A stretch of 64,000 bases of DNA, from positions 53,285 to 117,284 of the forward strand of contig JAAOMT010000504.1 of assembly GCA_016748015.1 (NCBI GenBank), in the 5' to 3' direction. The position numbers and the translations under genes are program-made. Below the pieces are notes generated by a model. The model saw nothing but the letters and a program-made list of their open reading frames with translations. It was not told the DNA's origin and did no database searches. This stretch comes from Geosiphon pyriformis (lineage: Eukaryota; Glomeromycota; Glomeromycetes; Archaeosporales; Geosiphonaceae). Below are positions 46,535-56,486 of this stretch, piece by piece (the stretch's first letter is position 1; each line of letters starts with the position of its first letter).

Positions 46535-47397
46535 TGTTATTTATAGAATATAGAAAGTATATTAGCATATAAATTAGCCAATCAGAAGTAGCTGTAATAA
46601 ATGTGGAATTCTAAGATTCCACTTAAAGAAATTACAGAATTCTAAGAATTTCAGAATTCTCATACAAGGAATTGTAGGATTCCAGAATTCCAAGATTTTT
46701 CTCAAAAAAATTGCAAGATTCCAGAAATCCTAGAATTCTTGGTGTAAAGAATTAAGAAATTGAGGAATCTTAATTATATATATATAGCAGTAGCATTAGA
46801 AGTAGAAAAGAGAGACCAGACAGTTTAGATTTGATCTAAACAACTTTCCAATTCACAAATATTAATAAATAATTATTTGATATCTTAATCTATTCTCCAC
46901 TATCAACACTTTATGTTAATAGTCTTGAATACTTAACCACACCAAAACAATAGCTCTTAATCATGACTATTGACAGGATACTAACAATTATTGCCTTGGC
47001 TTATTTTTTTTATTTTTTTTTTATTTTCTTTTGTTATTTTTTTTGTTTTACTAACTTGATTAAAAAGATTTACACATGAAGGTATTAATGTCAGGATATA
47101 ACACTGGTAAAAAACCCAAGAATAAGAGTAAACACTTAGAATTGAGGATATCTTACTAGAAAGATTATCAGCCATCATGCTAAAAAAAAAATTAACAAAA
47201 CTGCAGTTTTGAGAAGCTACAGATAAAACAATCAATTAAATCTCTGTCTATTATACAAAGAACTCTAAATTCAAATCTTTAGATTAATAAAACCTTCAAA
47301 TAAACAAAACCTTCAGATATCAACATTATTATATCAATTAAGTACCAAGTTCTGAGTTTGTTATTTGTTTTGAAATTCCAAATAATCATCTGTAACA
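46535..47397 (+). repeat. Element D 5' LTR
   Basis: 863 bp, ends TGTTAT...TGTAACA. U3 holds iterated AATTC palindromes (46610-46760), then TTAATTATATATATATAG as the likely TATA region (about 46771-46788). Confidence 0.9.
46590..46790 (+). promoter_or_regulatory. Element D U3 iterons and core promoter
   Basis: At least six copies of a palindrome based on (G/A)GAATTC(T/C) with AAGATTCC/GGATTCC satellites, separated by TTGCA/TTACA spacers. It ends just before an alternating TA run that is also present in the 3' LTR (55861-55877) and in element E (59241-59258). Probably transcription-factor sites plus TATA box; inferred from arrangement only. Confidence 0.55.
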
Positions 47398-47417
47398 TTT
47401 AGTGCTTTTTGTGAGGT
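47398..47417 (+). promoter_or_regulatory. Element D primer binding site
   Basis: TTTAGTGCTTTTTGTGAGGT directly after the 5' LTR. Element E has TTTGGTGCTCTTTGTGGGGT here, so this is the same site with G-to-A and C-to-T changes. Confidence 0.65.
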
Positions 47418-47439
47418 ATAATCCTACAGAGAACCAGCA

Positions 47440-49650
47440 CCAACAACCATTTTCTAAAAGTGGCAGAATCAGAAATAATAAGGACAAATCATTTAGGATT
47501 TACTAAATCCTTATTTTAACAATACAGTTAACAATTGGGCCTAACCAACAATTATTATCTAGCAGAATTAGCCTTCAATTTTTATGTCAACAAAAAAATC
47601 ACAGATTTCTTAAAAAGACCAGTTGACATTAAATTAGCAAGAGAAAATTTTTATACAGAATTAATTCAACACACTAGCTTACCACAAAATTACAGTTTCA
47701 TGTCAATCATTAAGGAAATTAATCAAAAAATTGAAAGATATACTCAACAGCAATTCCTTATTACTTATGCCAATAAAAGTAAAAGAAAGTTACAAACACC
47801 AGCAGTAACTCCAAAAAGAATACAATTACCAATGTGAAAGAAACAAAGAATTGAATTTCCACTATATCTATCATATCATTATCCACCCGGAAGTACCATT
47901 AATATTGCATTAGCAGGTGTGTCCACATCAAATGTGACATTAACATTTGGATAACTACTATTTCAAAGTAAACAGAAGAAAGCAGAATTATTAAGAACCT
48001 ATGGCAATTACTTTAAAGGATTTAAATCACAATCACCAATGCCATTAGAATTCTGATCACCACCACCTCCACCAGATTTTGGAACTGCAAGTCTTTGAGA
48101 GATAATGGCATCAGAAGAAGAGAAAAAAGAGGATCAAGAATTTAATTATCAAAACCTGATCCCAAAAATTGAAAACCTGAACAATCTAAATTCTGATAAT
48201 ATTAATCAGCAAAATCAGAACAATCAAAACCCCAATTTAATTAATCAACTGAACTTACCTCCAGAAATTGTCATTGATTAGCCACTCATTGAACCAATTC
48301 AGCAACTACTTCAACAACCTCACCCACCACTCCAGCAGCAAATACAACAACAACTTCAACTACAACAACAACTCCCATTAGTACTAATAGCATATACACC
48401 CATCGCCAAAATTGAGAAATTTACTGGTAAAAAAAACAATGTCTAAGTATAGCTCAACGACATAGAAAACTCATTGCAGCCAATAGTTGGAACAATAACA
48501 GAGCCCTTCAAGGGATCTTTTATTTCCTACAAAATACTGCCAACTCATAATATCAAAGTTTAACTGCCAAATCTCAAATATTCTAGGAATTTAAAACTGC
48601 ATTTTTGGGATATTTCAGTAATAATAAGAGTATTAATTACCTAGCCAATGCTTTTACCACAATCAAACAAGAAGAAACTAAAGCAGTTACCACTTAATTG
48701 AGATGCTTCCACAGGAACTTGCGCCAAATTCAAACAATTCAAGCTGACTATTTTACAGCACCACAGATCTTAAACCAGTTTATCTGTGGTCTGTACAGTA
48801 GCTTTTTTCAACGCATATGACCATTACATCCAACAACATTTCAAGACACAGTAATATGAGCCAGAAACTTTGAATCAGCTAAATTAGAAGCTAATCATGC
48901 CCAAGCTGTAAACCTAGTCATGAATAGATCATCTAATTTGGATTCCAAATTGAAACAACTTAGTAATTCAATTAATCAGAAATTGGAAGAATACTTAGCT
49001 AACAATTGCACAATTTATTAGTCACTTCAATGATACAATAATTCTAGAAAAATGAATCACTTTCAAAATCAGTCACATTCTTCATCATCATTCAATCAAC
49101 CATGACAGTAAGAAATGCATATTTGGCACAATTATAGTAAACAAGGTCATTTAAAAATTGACTGCCATGCTAATAATAATAACTCACAATTGGAAAATCA
49201 ATATTGAAACCCTAATCACAGGTTTCAAACTCCAAATCAATACCCAAATCAGGATCAATACTCACCTCATTACACCCAAATAACACAATAGCCAATCTAT
49301 TAACCATCCATATATTAAGCTCCAATTTATCAACCAAAAACACCCATCATTTATCAACCACAGTCCCAACTTATTTATTAACTGCAGCCTCAAGTAATCA
49401 ATCAATTCCAACAAATTCAAATACCACCACAAAACTTATCTCAAAACAGAACCCAAAGGCCAAGACTGACACAACAAAACTGAAGATTGTCAATGGTAGT
49501 TTATCAACTGATCCCCAGTTCCTCAATCCAGCCATTAAGATCTTAACAATAGAATTTAGGCACCAGATACACTCAAAACCCAAATGCCCAACACTACTTA
49601 AGTCTTCTGATTACCTCAGAAGATGTCTTATCTAACAACCAGAAATCTAA
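47440..49650 (+). pseudogene. Element D Gag
   Basis: A GTG at 47460-47462, followed by GCAGAA, may be a decayed start ATG. The N-terminal region 47535-47837 (LTNNYYLAELAFNFYVNKKI, DIKLARENFYTELIQHTSLP) matches element E closely. A Gln/Pro/Asn-rich linker (48200-48400) follows, then the capsid-type part starting AKIEKFTGKKN (48400) and continuing through IQADYFTAPQILNQFICGLY and NRSSNLDSKLKQLSNSINQK. The zinc-knuckle position (about 49105-49170) reads HIWHNYSKQGHLKIDCHA; two of the three Cys are lost compared with CHYCGKQKHLQIDC in element E. A Gln/Tyr/Pro-rich tail with many CAA-to-TAA stops leads to the protease. Confidence 0.8.
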
Positions 49651-49689
49651 TTAAAACAAATCTCTTATCAGCAACATTCTACCAGCCAC

Positions 49690-50105
49690 TGTTATGAAAG
49701 ATGAATCACTTGCAGCTATATTTCTTTTCAAAATTGAAAAACCAGCAGAAACCTTTTTATTCAGTAGAGCCACACTCAAAGAAAAACTGATCACTGTTAT
49801 GTATACTAATGCTAAAATTGATAATCATTCTATCAAACTCATATTAGATAGTGGGTCAGTAGACAGTATTATCACATAACAACTCATAGACCAATTAGGT
49901 CATTAAGTTGATTGCACTGCCAGCACCAGAATCATAATCACTGATGGAGCAACCAAAACTTCAATTGACAAGATTGACAATCTACTTATTGAAATCAATG
50001 ATATTATAGTACTCATCAAAGTTTTAGTGATGAAAGCAACACAGTACCAAGCCCTTATTAGCAAAAACTGGTTGTCCAAAACCAATGTGATGCTTGACTA
50101 AAACA
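49690..50105 (+). pseudogene. Element D aspartic protease
   Basis: 49694-49879 reads KEKLITVMYTNAKIDNHSIK, LILDSGSVDSIIT, then TAA and QLIDQLGH, followed by STRIIITDGATKTSIDKIDN, IVLIKVLVMKATQYQALISK, NWLSKTNVMLD. DSGS is the retropepsin active-site motif, intact here, unlike in elements A (DSR) and E (DSK). Confidence 0.8.
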
Positions 50106-50409
50106 TGCAAAAACTCCAACTTAACCAGAATGGTCAACACACACATGTACCAACCACGTGTAGCCACTTCAAGTCTATTACCATACCATCAACACTCTTT
50201 ATTGAATTAGACAATGAAGAAAAAAAACCTACCTAGGAAGCTTACCAAGTTTTTTGGGCTGATACTGAACACAATGCATTACTACCAGTACTTTTTTAGG
50301 ATAACAAAGAGAAAAGAAAGAAAGAAAACACACCAGAAGAAAACATCACTACAAAAGAAATAATTAATGGTTGGGAAAGAGGATACTTATGTGAACCAAT
50401 AAAAAAACT

Positions 50410-50960
50410 GCCATATATACCTCTTAAATACAAAGACTGTAAAAAATAACTTTTCTCTATGAGAGCTTGGATAGCATCTGATGAAAACTACTGAATAAGA
50501 ACTCACTATTATTACAAGCCATGTCATAGAGAACACTATAGTTACCCAAAGAAACAGAGAAAGTGGGACAACAAATTATGTCTTGCTTACAGCAAATAGT
50601 TACTTGACAAAGAAATATGGAATGATATTCCTGGTTGAGAAGGAACATATGATACTTCGTACTAGTACACAATCTTCATAAGTGATTGGGTCAGTCATGG
50701 CACCTCCATTACTGCAGCTTGGCATTAGACAATAACTTATTTGAATGGTTGCTCACACAATGAAGATGAGATCTGAAAAATGGGAATGTCAAAGTTGAAG
50801 AAGCCATGCCCAGTGAAATTTTAGAAATTAAAAACAACTCACCAGAACCTGTAGAAACAGTTCTCATTCCAAATTTTGATGTTTTCCTCGACATTAAAAC
50901 AGACCCAAAGGAATTTCACAAGCACTATCAAAACCTAGCACCAACAAAAAAGAAACAGGA
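50410..50960 (+). pseudogene. Element D cysteine-rich domain
   Basis: Decayed counterpart of the better-kept domain in E and A: LPYIPLKYKDCKK, stop, LFSMRAWIASDENY, stop, IRTHYYYKPCHREHYSYPKK, QRKWDNKLCLAYSK, stop, LLDKEIWNDIPG, stop, EGTYDTSY, stop, YTIFISDWVSHGTS. Several Cys of the consensus are Tyr or Arg here (TGT to TAT, TGC to CGT-type changes). The helical follow-on NGCSHNEDEI is shared with element E (RCSHDNDKI). Confidence 0.65.
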
Positions 50961-51013
50961 ATAACAGCTGGAAGAATTGAATACCAGACTATGCCAACAT
51001 TGTTTAATTCCCA

Positions 51014-51265
51014 GTGATTTTGAATATTGTAATGATTGTGACCTTATTTACAATCCCAGAAGAGGAAAAACCAATCAGCAACTGTGCATCAGAATTGGAA
51101 TCAACTTTCAATTCTAATTCAAACTCTGACAATGACAATGACAAAAATAATAGTTCCAGCTCTATTCAATATAACAACAAAAATAACAACAATTTGGACT
51201 CCAATTTAAACCCCGAAACATATATCACACTCCCTAATCTTACTAAGAAGCAAAAACTGAAATAG
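51014..51265 (+). pseudogene. Element D acidic Asn/Ser linker before dUTPase
   Basis: Contains SELESTFNSNSNSDNDNDKN and YITLPNLTKKQKLK. Disordered by composition. Element E has the same linker at 63640-63850, so it is a conserved part of the polyprotein and not a separate gene. Confidence 0.6.
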
Positions 51266-51289
51266 TTCAATGATAATAATGAAGGTATT

Positions 51290-51690
51290 ATGCCAAAATG
51301 CACACATGATACTAATACAGAGTTTGATCTAAAATATTCAAAAAAAGATGTCATCAAATTAGAACCATATTCATGCATCTGTATTGATCTCAAAGTAGCA
51401 CTGAAAATTCCAACAACAACAATAATTTAACTAGCATTTAGAAGTAGCTTAGCAAAAAAGAGAATCAACATCAAAAGAAGAATAATTAATGCAGAATATG
51501 TAAAAAATATTATTGCAATGCTACAAAATGATTCAGAAAAGACCTATATCATAGAACCAAATAAAAAGATAGCACAGGCAATATTTCTACCTCTGGTGAA
51601 AATAGCTCAATTAGTATCAGTGGGAAACAAAAAAGAATTAGAGATTACAGCTAGGAGAATATAGAGATTTAGATCAATGAGTAGAATAGA
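51290..51690 (+). pseudogene. Element D dUTPase-like domain
   Basis: Motifs of the trimeric dUTPase family in order: TEFDLKYSKKD (motif 1 with the Asp-Leu pair), CIDLKVALKIP, AFRSSLAKKRINI (motif 2, RSSLA for RSGLA), RRIINAEYVKNI (motif 3, GVID-x-DYRGE with the Asp now Asn), NKKIAQAIFLPLV (motif 4), ITARRI, stop, RFRSMSR (motif 5, TxRGxxGFGSTG decayed). Independent support for the dUTPase in element A: the two share the fold pattern but have clearly diverged. The end overlaps the linker frame that starts at 51677. Confidence 0.8.
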
Positions 51691-52114
51691 TATACCAGTT
51701 AATATGACAGAAGAAGAAATTATTGACAAGAAAAAAATTATCTCCACTTGTCAAACAATCTTTATTTTACCATATGACCAGTACATAATAGTCATAGAAA
51801 AAAAAATAAAGAATCAGGTTCAAATTTTTGAGGCAGAAGCAACACTTTGTAAATCAGAAGAGATTGGATTAGCCAATTTCCACATACCAGCCAAGAATTA
51901 CAGTCACATTAAAATTTCCATTTACAACAACACAAAATATATCATTAAGATACCAGAAAAAACCACCATTGAATATTTAACCACCAAAATTGAAAAACAA
52001 TTACCAAACCCCATTCCAGACTTTTCACAACTGTGTAAATATGCAGATATTATATTTCAAACAATATATAGACAAGAAGAATATTATTTGCTCCAACTAG
52101 AACAATTGGAATAG
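51677..52114 (+). pseudogene. Element D beta-rich linker before RT
   Basis: 145 open codons. It includes IFILPYDQYIIVIEKKIKNQ, IGLANFHIPAKNYSHIKISI, YNNTKYIIKIPEKTTIEYLT and ADIIFQTIYRQEEYYLLQLE. The NNTxxIIxIPxxTTIxYL part corresponds to the YPIVLLNKLEIGII part of element A and to pre-RT linkers of other Ty3/gypsy elements. One of the longest undamaged frames in element D. Confidence 0.6.
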
Positions 52115-52124
52115 ATAAACATAA

Positions 52125-53032
52125 GAAACTTAGATCCACTTCAATGTATGCAGCTTAAGATGTTACTCAACAACTTTAATAACATCTTTGTCAGCGAAAA
52201 TAAATTTGGCAGAACTGATATAATCTAGCACCAGATAAAAACTGAAGATGCAATACCAATTAAACAAAGAGCATACAGAGTACCACCAGCCAGTCATGAG
52301 ATTATTTGTTAAGAAATCAATAGGATGCTTGACAACAGGCTAATTCAGCCATCAATAAGTTCATGATTATTACCAGTAGTACTAGTCCATAAGAAAAATG
52401 GAAAAATCCACTTTTGTGTAGATTACTGGAAACTAAATAGAATGACAAAAGGAGATAGTTACCTAACACCAAAAATCCAAAAGCTGTTTAATGCTTTTGG
52501 AGGAAAGAAATAGTTCTTAACTTTAGACTTAGACAGTAGTTATTGGCAAGTAGCTATGAAACCAGAAAACAAAAAAAAAATGGCTTTTACAATATGAGAA
52601 GAAAATTTCAAATTTAAAGTAATGCCATTTGGCTTGATGAATGCTCCTGCCACCTTTCAATGATCTATGGAAATTGTCTATACTAGACTACTATGGAAAT
52701 CAGTAGTCGTATACTTAGATGACACCAATGTGTTTTCAAAAACATTCAATGATCATCTACATCAATTCCAACACGTATTTGAAAGACTAAAAAAAGCCAG
52801 ATTAAAGTTAAATGCCACCAAATGCTTCTTTGGAAAAACAGAACTAAAATTTTTGAGACATGTTGTGAACCAAGATGGAATCAAAACAGATCCAGACAAG
52901 ATTGAAATTGTTAAGAACTTTTCAATACCAAATAATCTCACAGAATTAAGAGCATTCTTAGAATTTGCTGGATACTATTACCATTTTATTAAAGATTTTT
53001 CTAAACTGGCTCAGTTATTACACCAGCTTTAA
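52125..53032 (+). pseudogene. Element D reverse transcriptase
   Basis: RT motifs in order: RAYRVPPASHEII, LVHKKNGKIHFCVDYWKLN, FLTLDLDSSYWQVAM, MPFGLMNAPATFQ and VVYLDDTNVFSKTF. The catalytic YLDD is intact. From 52667 to 53032 the frame is open for 121 codons through the thumb (LRAFLEFAGYYYHFIKDFSK). Earlier stops are at Gln/Trp codons (for example GGKK, TAG, FLTLDL). Confidence 0.9.
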
Positions 53033-53520
53033 TTAAAAAACACCAAATATAAATAGACAGAAATTCAACAAGAAGCTTTTGACATATTAAAAAAAAGCTT
53101 ATACAAGCTCCAGTATTGATGTATCCAGATTACAACAAACCATTTATTATCACTACCAATGCATCAGGCTAAGCATTAAAAGCAGTACTATCACAGAAAA
53201 AACTGGATGGAAAAAAACATTCAGTAGCATACATCAGCAGAAGCTTAAATCCAGCAGAAAAAAACTATGAAACACCAGCACTAGAACACTTAGCAATCTA
53301 TTGGTCAGTCATGAAATAGAAAGAATACTTAAGCCAGAAATTTGATGTATACATAGATTACAATGGATTAACTTCAATTTAGAATCAGAAATTTGGAGAT
53401 GATTGCCATACAAGATAAAAAATAGCATTATTACCATATACATTTACAGTACATTATAAAAAGAGAAAAGACAATGGAAATGCTAATGGTTTGTCACAAA
53501 TGAGACAAATCTAAAACATC
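53033..53520 (+). pseudogene. Element D RNase H domain
   Basis: Reads in pieces across frame changes: TEIQQEAFDILKK, LIQAPVLMYPDYNKPFIITT, NASG, stop, SVAYISRSLNPAEKNYETPA, LEHLAIYWSVMK, KFDVYIDYNGLTSI and TVHYKKRKDNGNANGLSQMR. The first catalytic Asp is Asn (TNAS for TDAS). Confidence 0.75.
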
Positions 53521-53739
53521 TCAACCCAAAAATATAACAAAAAATGAATATACAAAAATACCAACAACTCCAATATTATATAGATATTCAACAGTTTAAA
53601 GAGAAATTATCTCAAAAAGAACAAAAGAACATAAAACAACAATCAAAATATTTTATCAACCATTAAAATATACTTTATTAGAAGAACAAAAGAAATTCAG
53701 ATCAACCAACCAAAGTAATTACAGAACCAGAGAAAGAAA

Positions 53740-54900
53740 CAATATTATTCAATATGCATTCAGATCCAACAGCAGAACATTTTTACAAAAAAGCAACCAT
53801 GAAAAGAACCAGAAAAAGATACTATTGGCCATCAATGTATCCAGACATCATCTAATATGTTCAAAATTGTGATGTTTGTCTGAAAAAAAAAGAAATAAAA
53901 TCCAGTAAACTATTAAGACCAATCAAAGTGAAGCAACCCTTTAATTGCATTGGAATTGACTTAGTCGGACTATTAACAATCACCAGCAGAGACAACAGAT
54001 ATATTGCAGTAGTCATGGATTATCTTACTAAATAACCAGAAACAAAAGCCATTCAAAAAGCAGATGCAGAATCTATTGCCAAATTTGTTCATCAAGACTT
54101 GATTTGTCAATACAGATGTCCAAAAAAATTGTTATCTGATCAAAAAACTCACTTTGTGAATAGAACATTAACAAAACTGAGTCAAAGATTTGGAATAAAA
54201 AAACTATTATTATCACCATACCATCCATAAACAAATGGGTTAATTGAACAGTTCAACTAAACATTATGTAAAGCAATAGCCAAGATCAGCCAAAAAAACC
54301 AGGATGAATAGGATTTGTTTATATTATCAGTATTATTTGCTTATCAGACAATAAAGCAAGACACTACACAAACAACACTATTTAAATTAGTATATGGTAG
54401 AACAGTAATATTACCAGTTAAGATAGAAGTCAAAACATATCCAACAGAACTAATAACAGAAGAAAATTTTCAAAAAACATTGTTGAGAAGAACATATGAC
54501 TTAATAGAAACACTAGAAAACATATGGCAAAAAGCAGCTAATAACATCCAAAAGTTACAAGAAAAACAAAAAGAAAGACATGATAACCAACTATCAGAGA
54601 AACCAGTTAAATTCAAGATTGAAAACAAAGTACTTTTACATTATACCAAAGCGGAAAAACAATGGAGTGGAAAATTCGACCCCAAATGAAATGGACCATT
54701 TCACATAGAAAAAATTTTAGGAAATAGAGCTTATAAATTAAGGTGAAACAACAAAATTTTAACCAAGGCAGCACATAGTGATCAACTGAAACAATATTAC
54801 CATAAAGCATTATCATCTACCAGTAATATTCCACAATTAGGAATACAGAGAATATTAATTAAACCAAATAAAATTCCACAAGATTTAGAACCAATTATAA
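53740..54900 (+). pseudogene. Element D integrase
   Basis: Zinc-finger region with HSDPTAEHFYKKATMKRTRK and CDVCLKKK. The catalytic core has GIDLVGLLTITSRDNRYIAV (Asp), LLSDQKTHFVNRTL (Asp; GT now KT) and HP, stop, TNGLIEQFN (Glu). 54315-54689 is open for 124 codons into the C-terminal domain (FKIENKVLLHYTKAEKQWSG), followed by NGPFHIEKILGNRAYKLR, the GPY/F-type motif. DDE residues are all present, with at least five stops at Gln/Trp positions. Confidence 0.85.
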
Positions 54901-55605
54901 TCATTGAACCAAACACATAAAATCAAACAACCAAAAGAGTATATAAAGACATAATATATGCAACAAAAGACAGCAGAAAAATGGAAATTATTGATGACAT
55001 TCACTTATTAGCACAACAATTCTTTTAATTAATCCAACAACAAGAGATGAAAATTACAATCAACCAACAAATTATCAGATACACATACACCAAAAAAAAA
55101 CCATGAGATAAAATACAGAGAAAAACAAAAAACTTTGTTAACAAAATAATTACAAAAGTGAAATTGGCAATAGAAACACAACCAAAAGTCACCCAATATC
55201 AAAAGTTGACTATGGAAACTTGGAATTGGTGGATACAACAATTTTCAAAAAACTTTTATTACTTTTATTTGGGACAATACTTGAACATTTAAGGCTTGTA
55301 CACAGATAAAACAAAACAACTATTTAATACAACAATACTACAACAACTAGAACAATTTGTGAGAAAAAACAATTTGACTACACAAGCAAAAGTCATTTAT
55401 TGGCTATACACTGAATTTCAAGATCGACCAGAAATCTTACTCAATCCAGAAATGAACTTTATTACCATTAATCAAATGGGAAAAATGACCAACTCTCAAT
55501 TTGAAGAATTACAGAACAAGATAGCATAAATAATTCTTGAAAAAAAAGTTCAAGAAATACTCAAAGACAAAGAATTAGAATTAGGAGATCTTAATAGAGC
55601 TCAAT
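54901..55605 (+). pseudogene. Element D C-terminal extension after integrase
   Basis: About 230 codons between the integrase and the polypurine tract: YKDIIYATKDSRKMEIIDDI, TMETWNWWIQQFSKNFYYFY, then 55296-55529 (LYTDKTKQLFNTTILQQLEQ, VIYWLYTEFQDRPEILLNPE, GKMTNSQFEELQNKIA) and IILEKKVQEILKDKELELGD. Helical and charged. The position matches element A's extension. No known domain recognised. Confidence 0.5.
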
Positions 55606-55624
55606 ATTAAAAAGAAGGAAATAA
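55606..55624 (+). promoter_or_regulatory. Element D polypurine tract
   Basis: AAAAAGAAGGAAATAA directly before the 3' LTR; primer for plus-strand synthesis. Confidence 0.6.
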
Positions 55625-56486
55625 TATTACTCATAAAATATAGAAGATATATTAGCATATAAATTAGCCAATCAAAAGTAGCCATAGTAAATGTGAAATT
55701 CCAGGATTTCACTCAAAAAAATTACAGAATTTCAGGAATTTCAGGATTCTTGTACAAAGAATTGCAGGATTCCAGAATTTCAGGATTCCTCTCAAAGAAA
55801 TTGCAGAATTTCAGAAATCCTAAAATTCCTGGTATGAAAAATTAAGGAATTGAGGAATCTTAATTATATATATATAGTGGTAATATTAGAAGTAAAAAAG
55901 AGAGACTAAACAGTTTAGATTTGATCTAAGCAATCTTCCAATTCACAAATATTAATAAATAATTATTTGATATTTCAATCCACTCTCCATTATCAACACT
56001 TTATGTTGATAGTCTTGAATACTTAACTACACTAGAACAATAGCTCTTGATCACAGCTATTGACAGGATACTAACAATTATTGCCTTGGCTTATTTCTCT
56101 TATTTTTTTTTATTTTTTTTTTTTATTTTTTTTGTTTTACTAACTTGATTAAAAAGATTCACACACAGAGATACTAATGTCAGAATATAGCACTGTTAAA
56201 AAACCCATGAATATGAATAGACACTCAGAATTGAGGATATCTTACTAAAAAGATTACCAGCCATCATGCTAAGAAAAAAATTAACAAAACTGCAGTTTTG
56301 GGAAGCTATGGATAAAACAATTAATTAAATTTCTGTTCATTATGCAAAAAACTTCAAATCCAAATCTTCAGATTGATAAAACCTTCAAATAACTAAAACC
56401 TTCAGATATCAACATTATTATATCAATTAAGTACCAAGTTAAAGATTTGTTATTTGCTTTGAGACTTCAAATAATGATCTGTAATA
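55625..56486 (+). repeat. Element D 3' LTR
   Basis: About 862 bp, aligned end to end with 46535-47397. The differences I checked are almost all transitions. Ends TATTAC...TGTAATA (decayed TG...CA). Confidence 0.9.

Larger units (their letters stand above)
46535..56486 (+). mobile_element. Element D: Ty3/gypsy-type LTR retrotransposon inserted in the LINE
   Basis: 5' LTR 46535-47397, 3' LTR 55625-56486, internal region on the plus strand with the same module order as element A. Flanking tetranucleotides are ATAC (46531-46534) and ACAC (56487-56490), a 4-bp target duplication with one C/T difference. It is younger than the LINE it splits. Its coding parts are diverged from element A and much closer to element E. 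There are many stops at Gln and Trp positions, and RT is the best-kept region (YLDD intact). Confidence 0.93.

Noticed and set aside
46981-47235. 84-codon minus-strand frame in the element D LTR
   Set aside because: Low-complexity Lys/Ile tail from an A/T-rich LTR segment; no counterpart is kept in the other LTR copies.
51014-51265. Asn/Ser-rich 83-codon frame as a separate gene
   Set aside because: The same linker sits at the same place in element E, so it is an internal part of the polyprotein.
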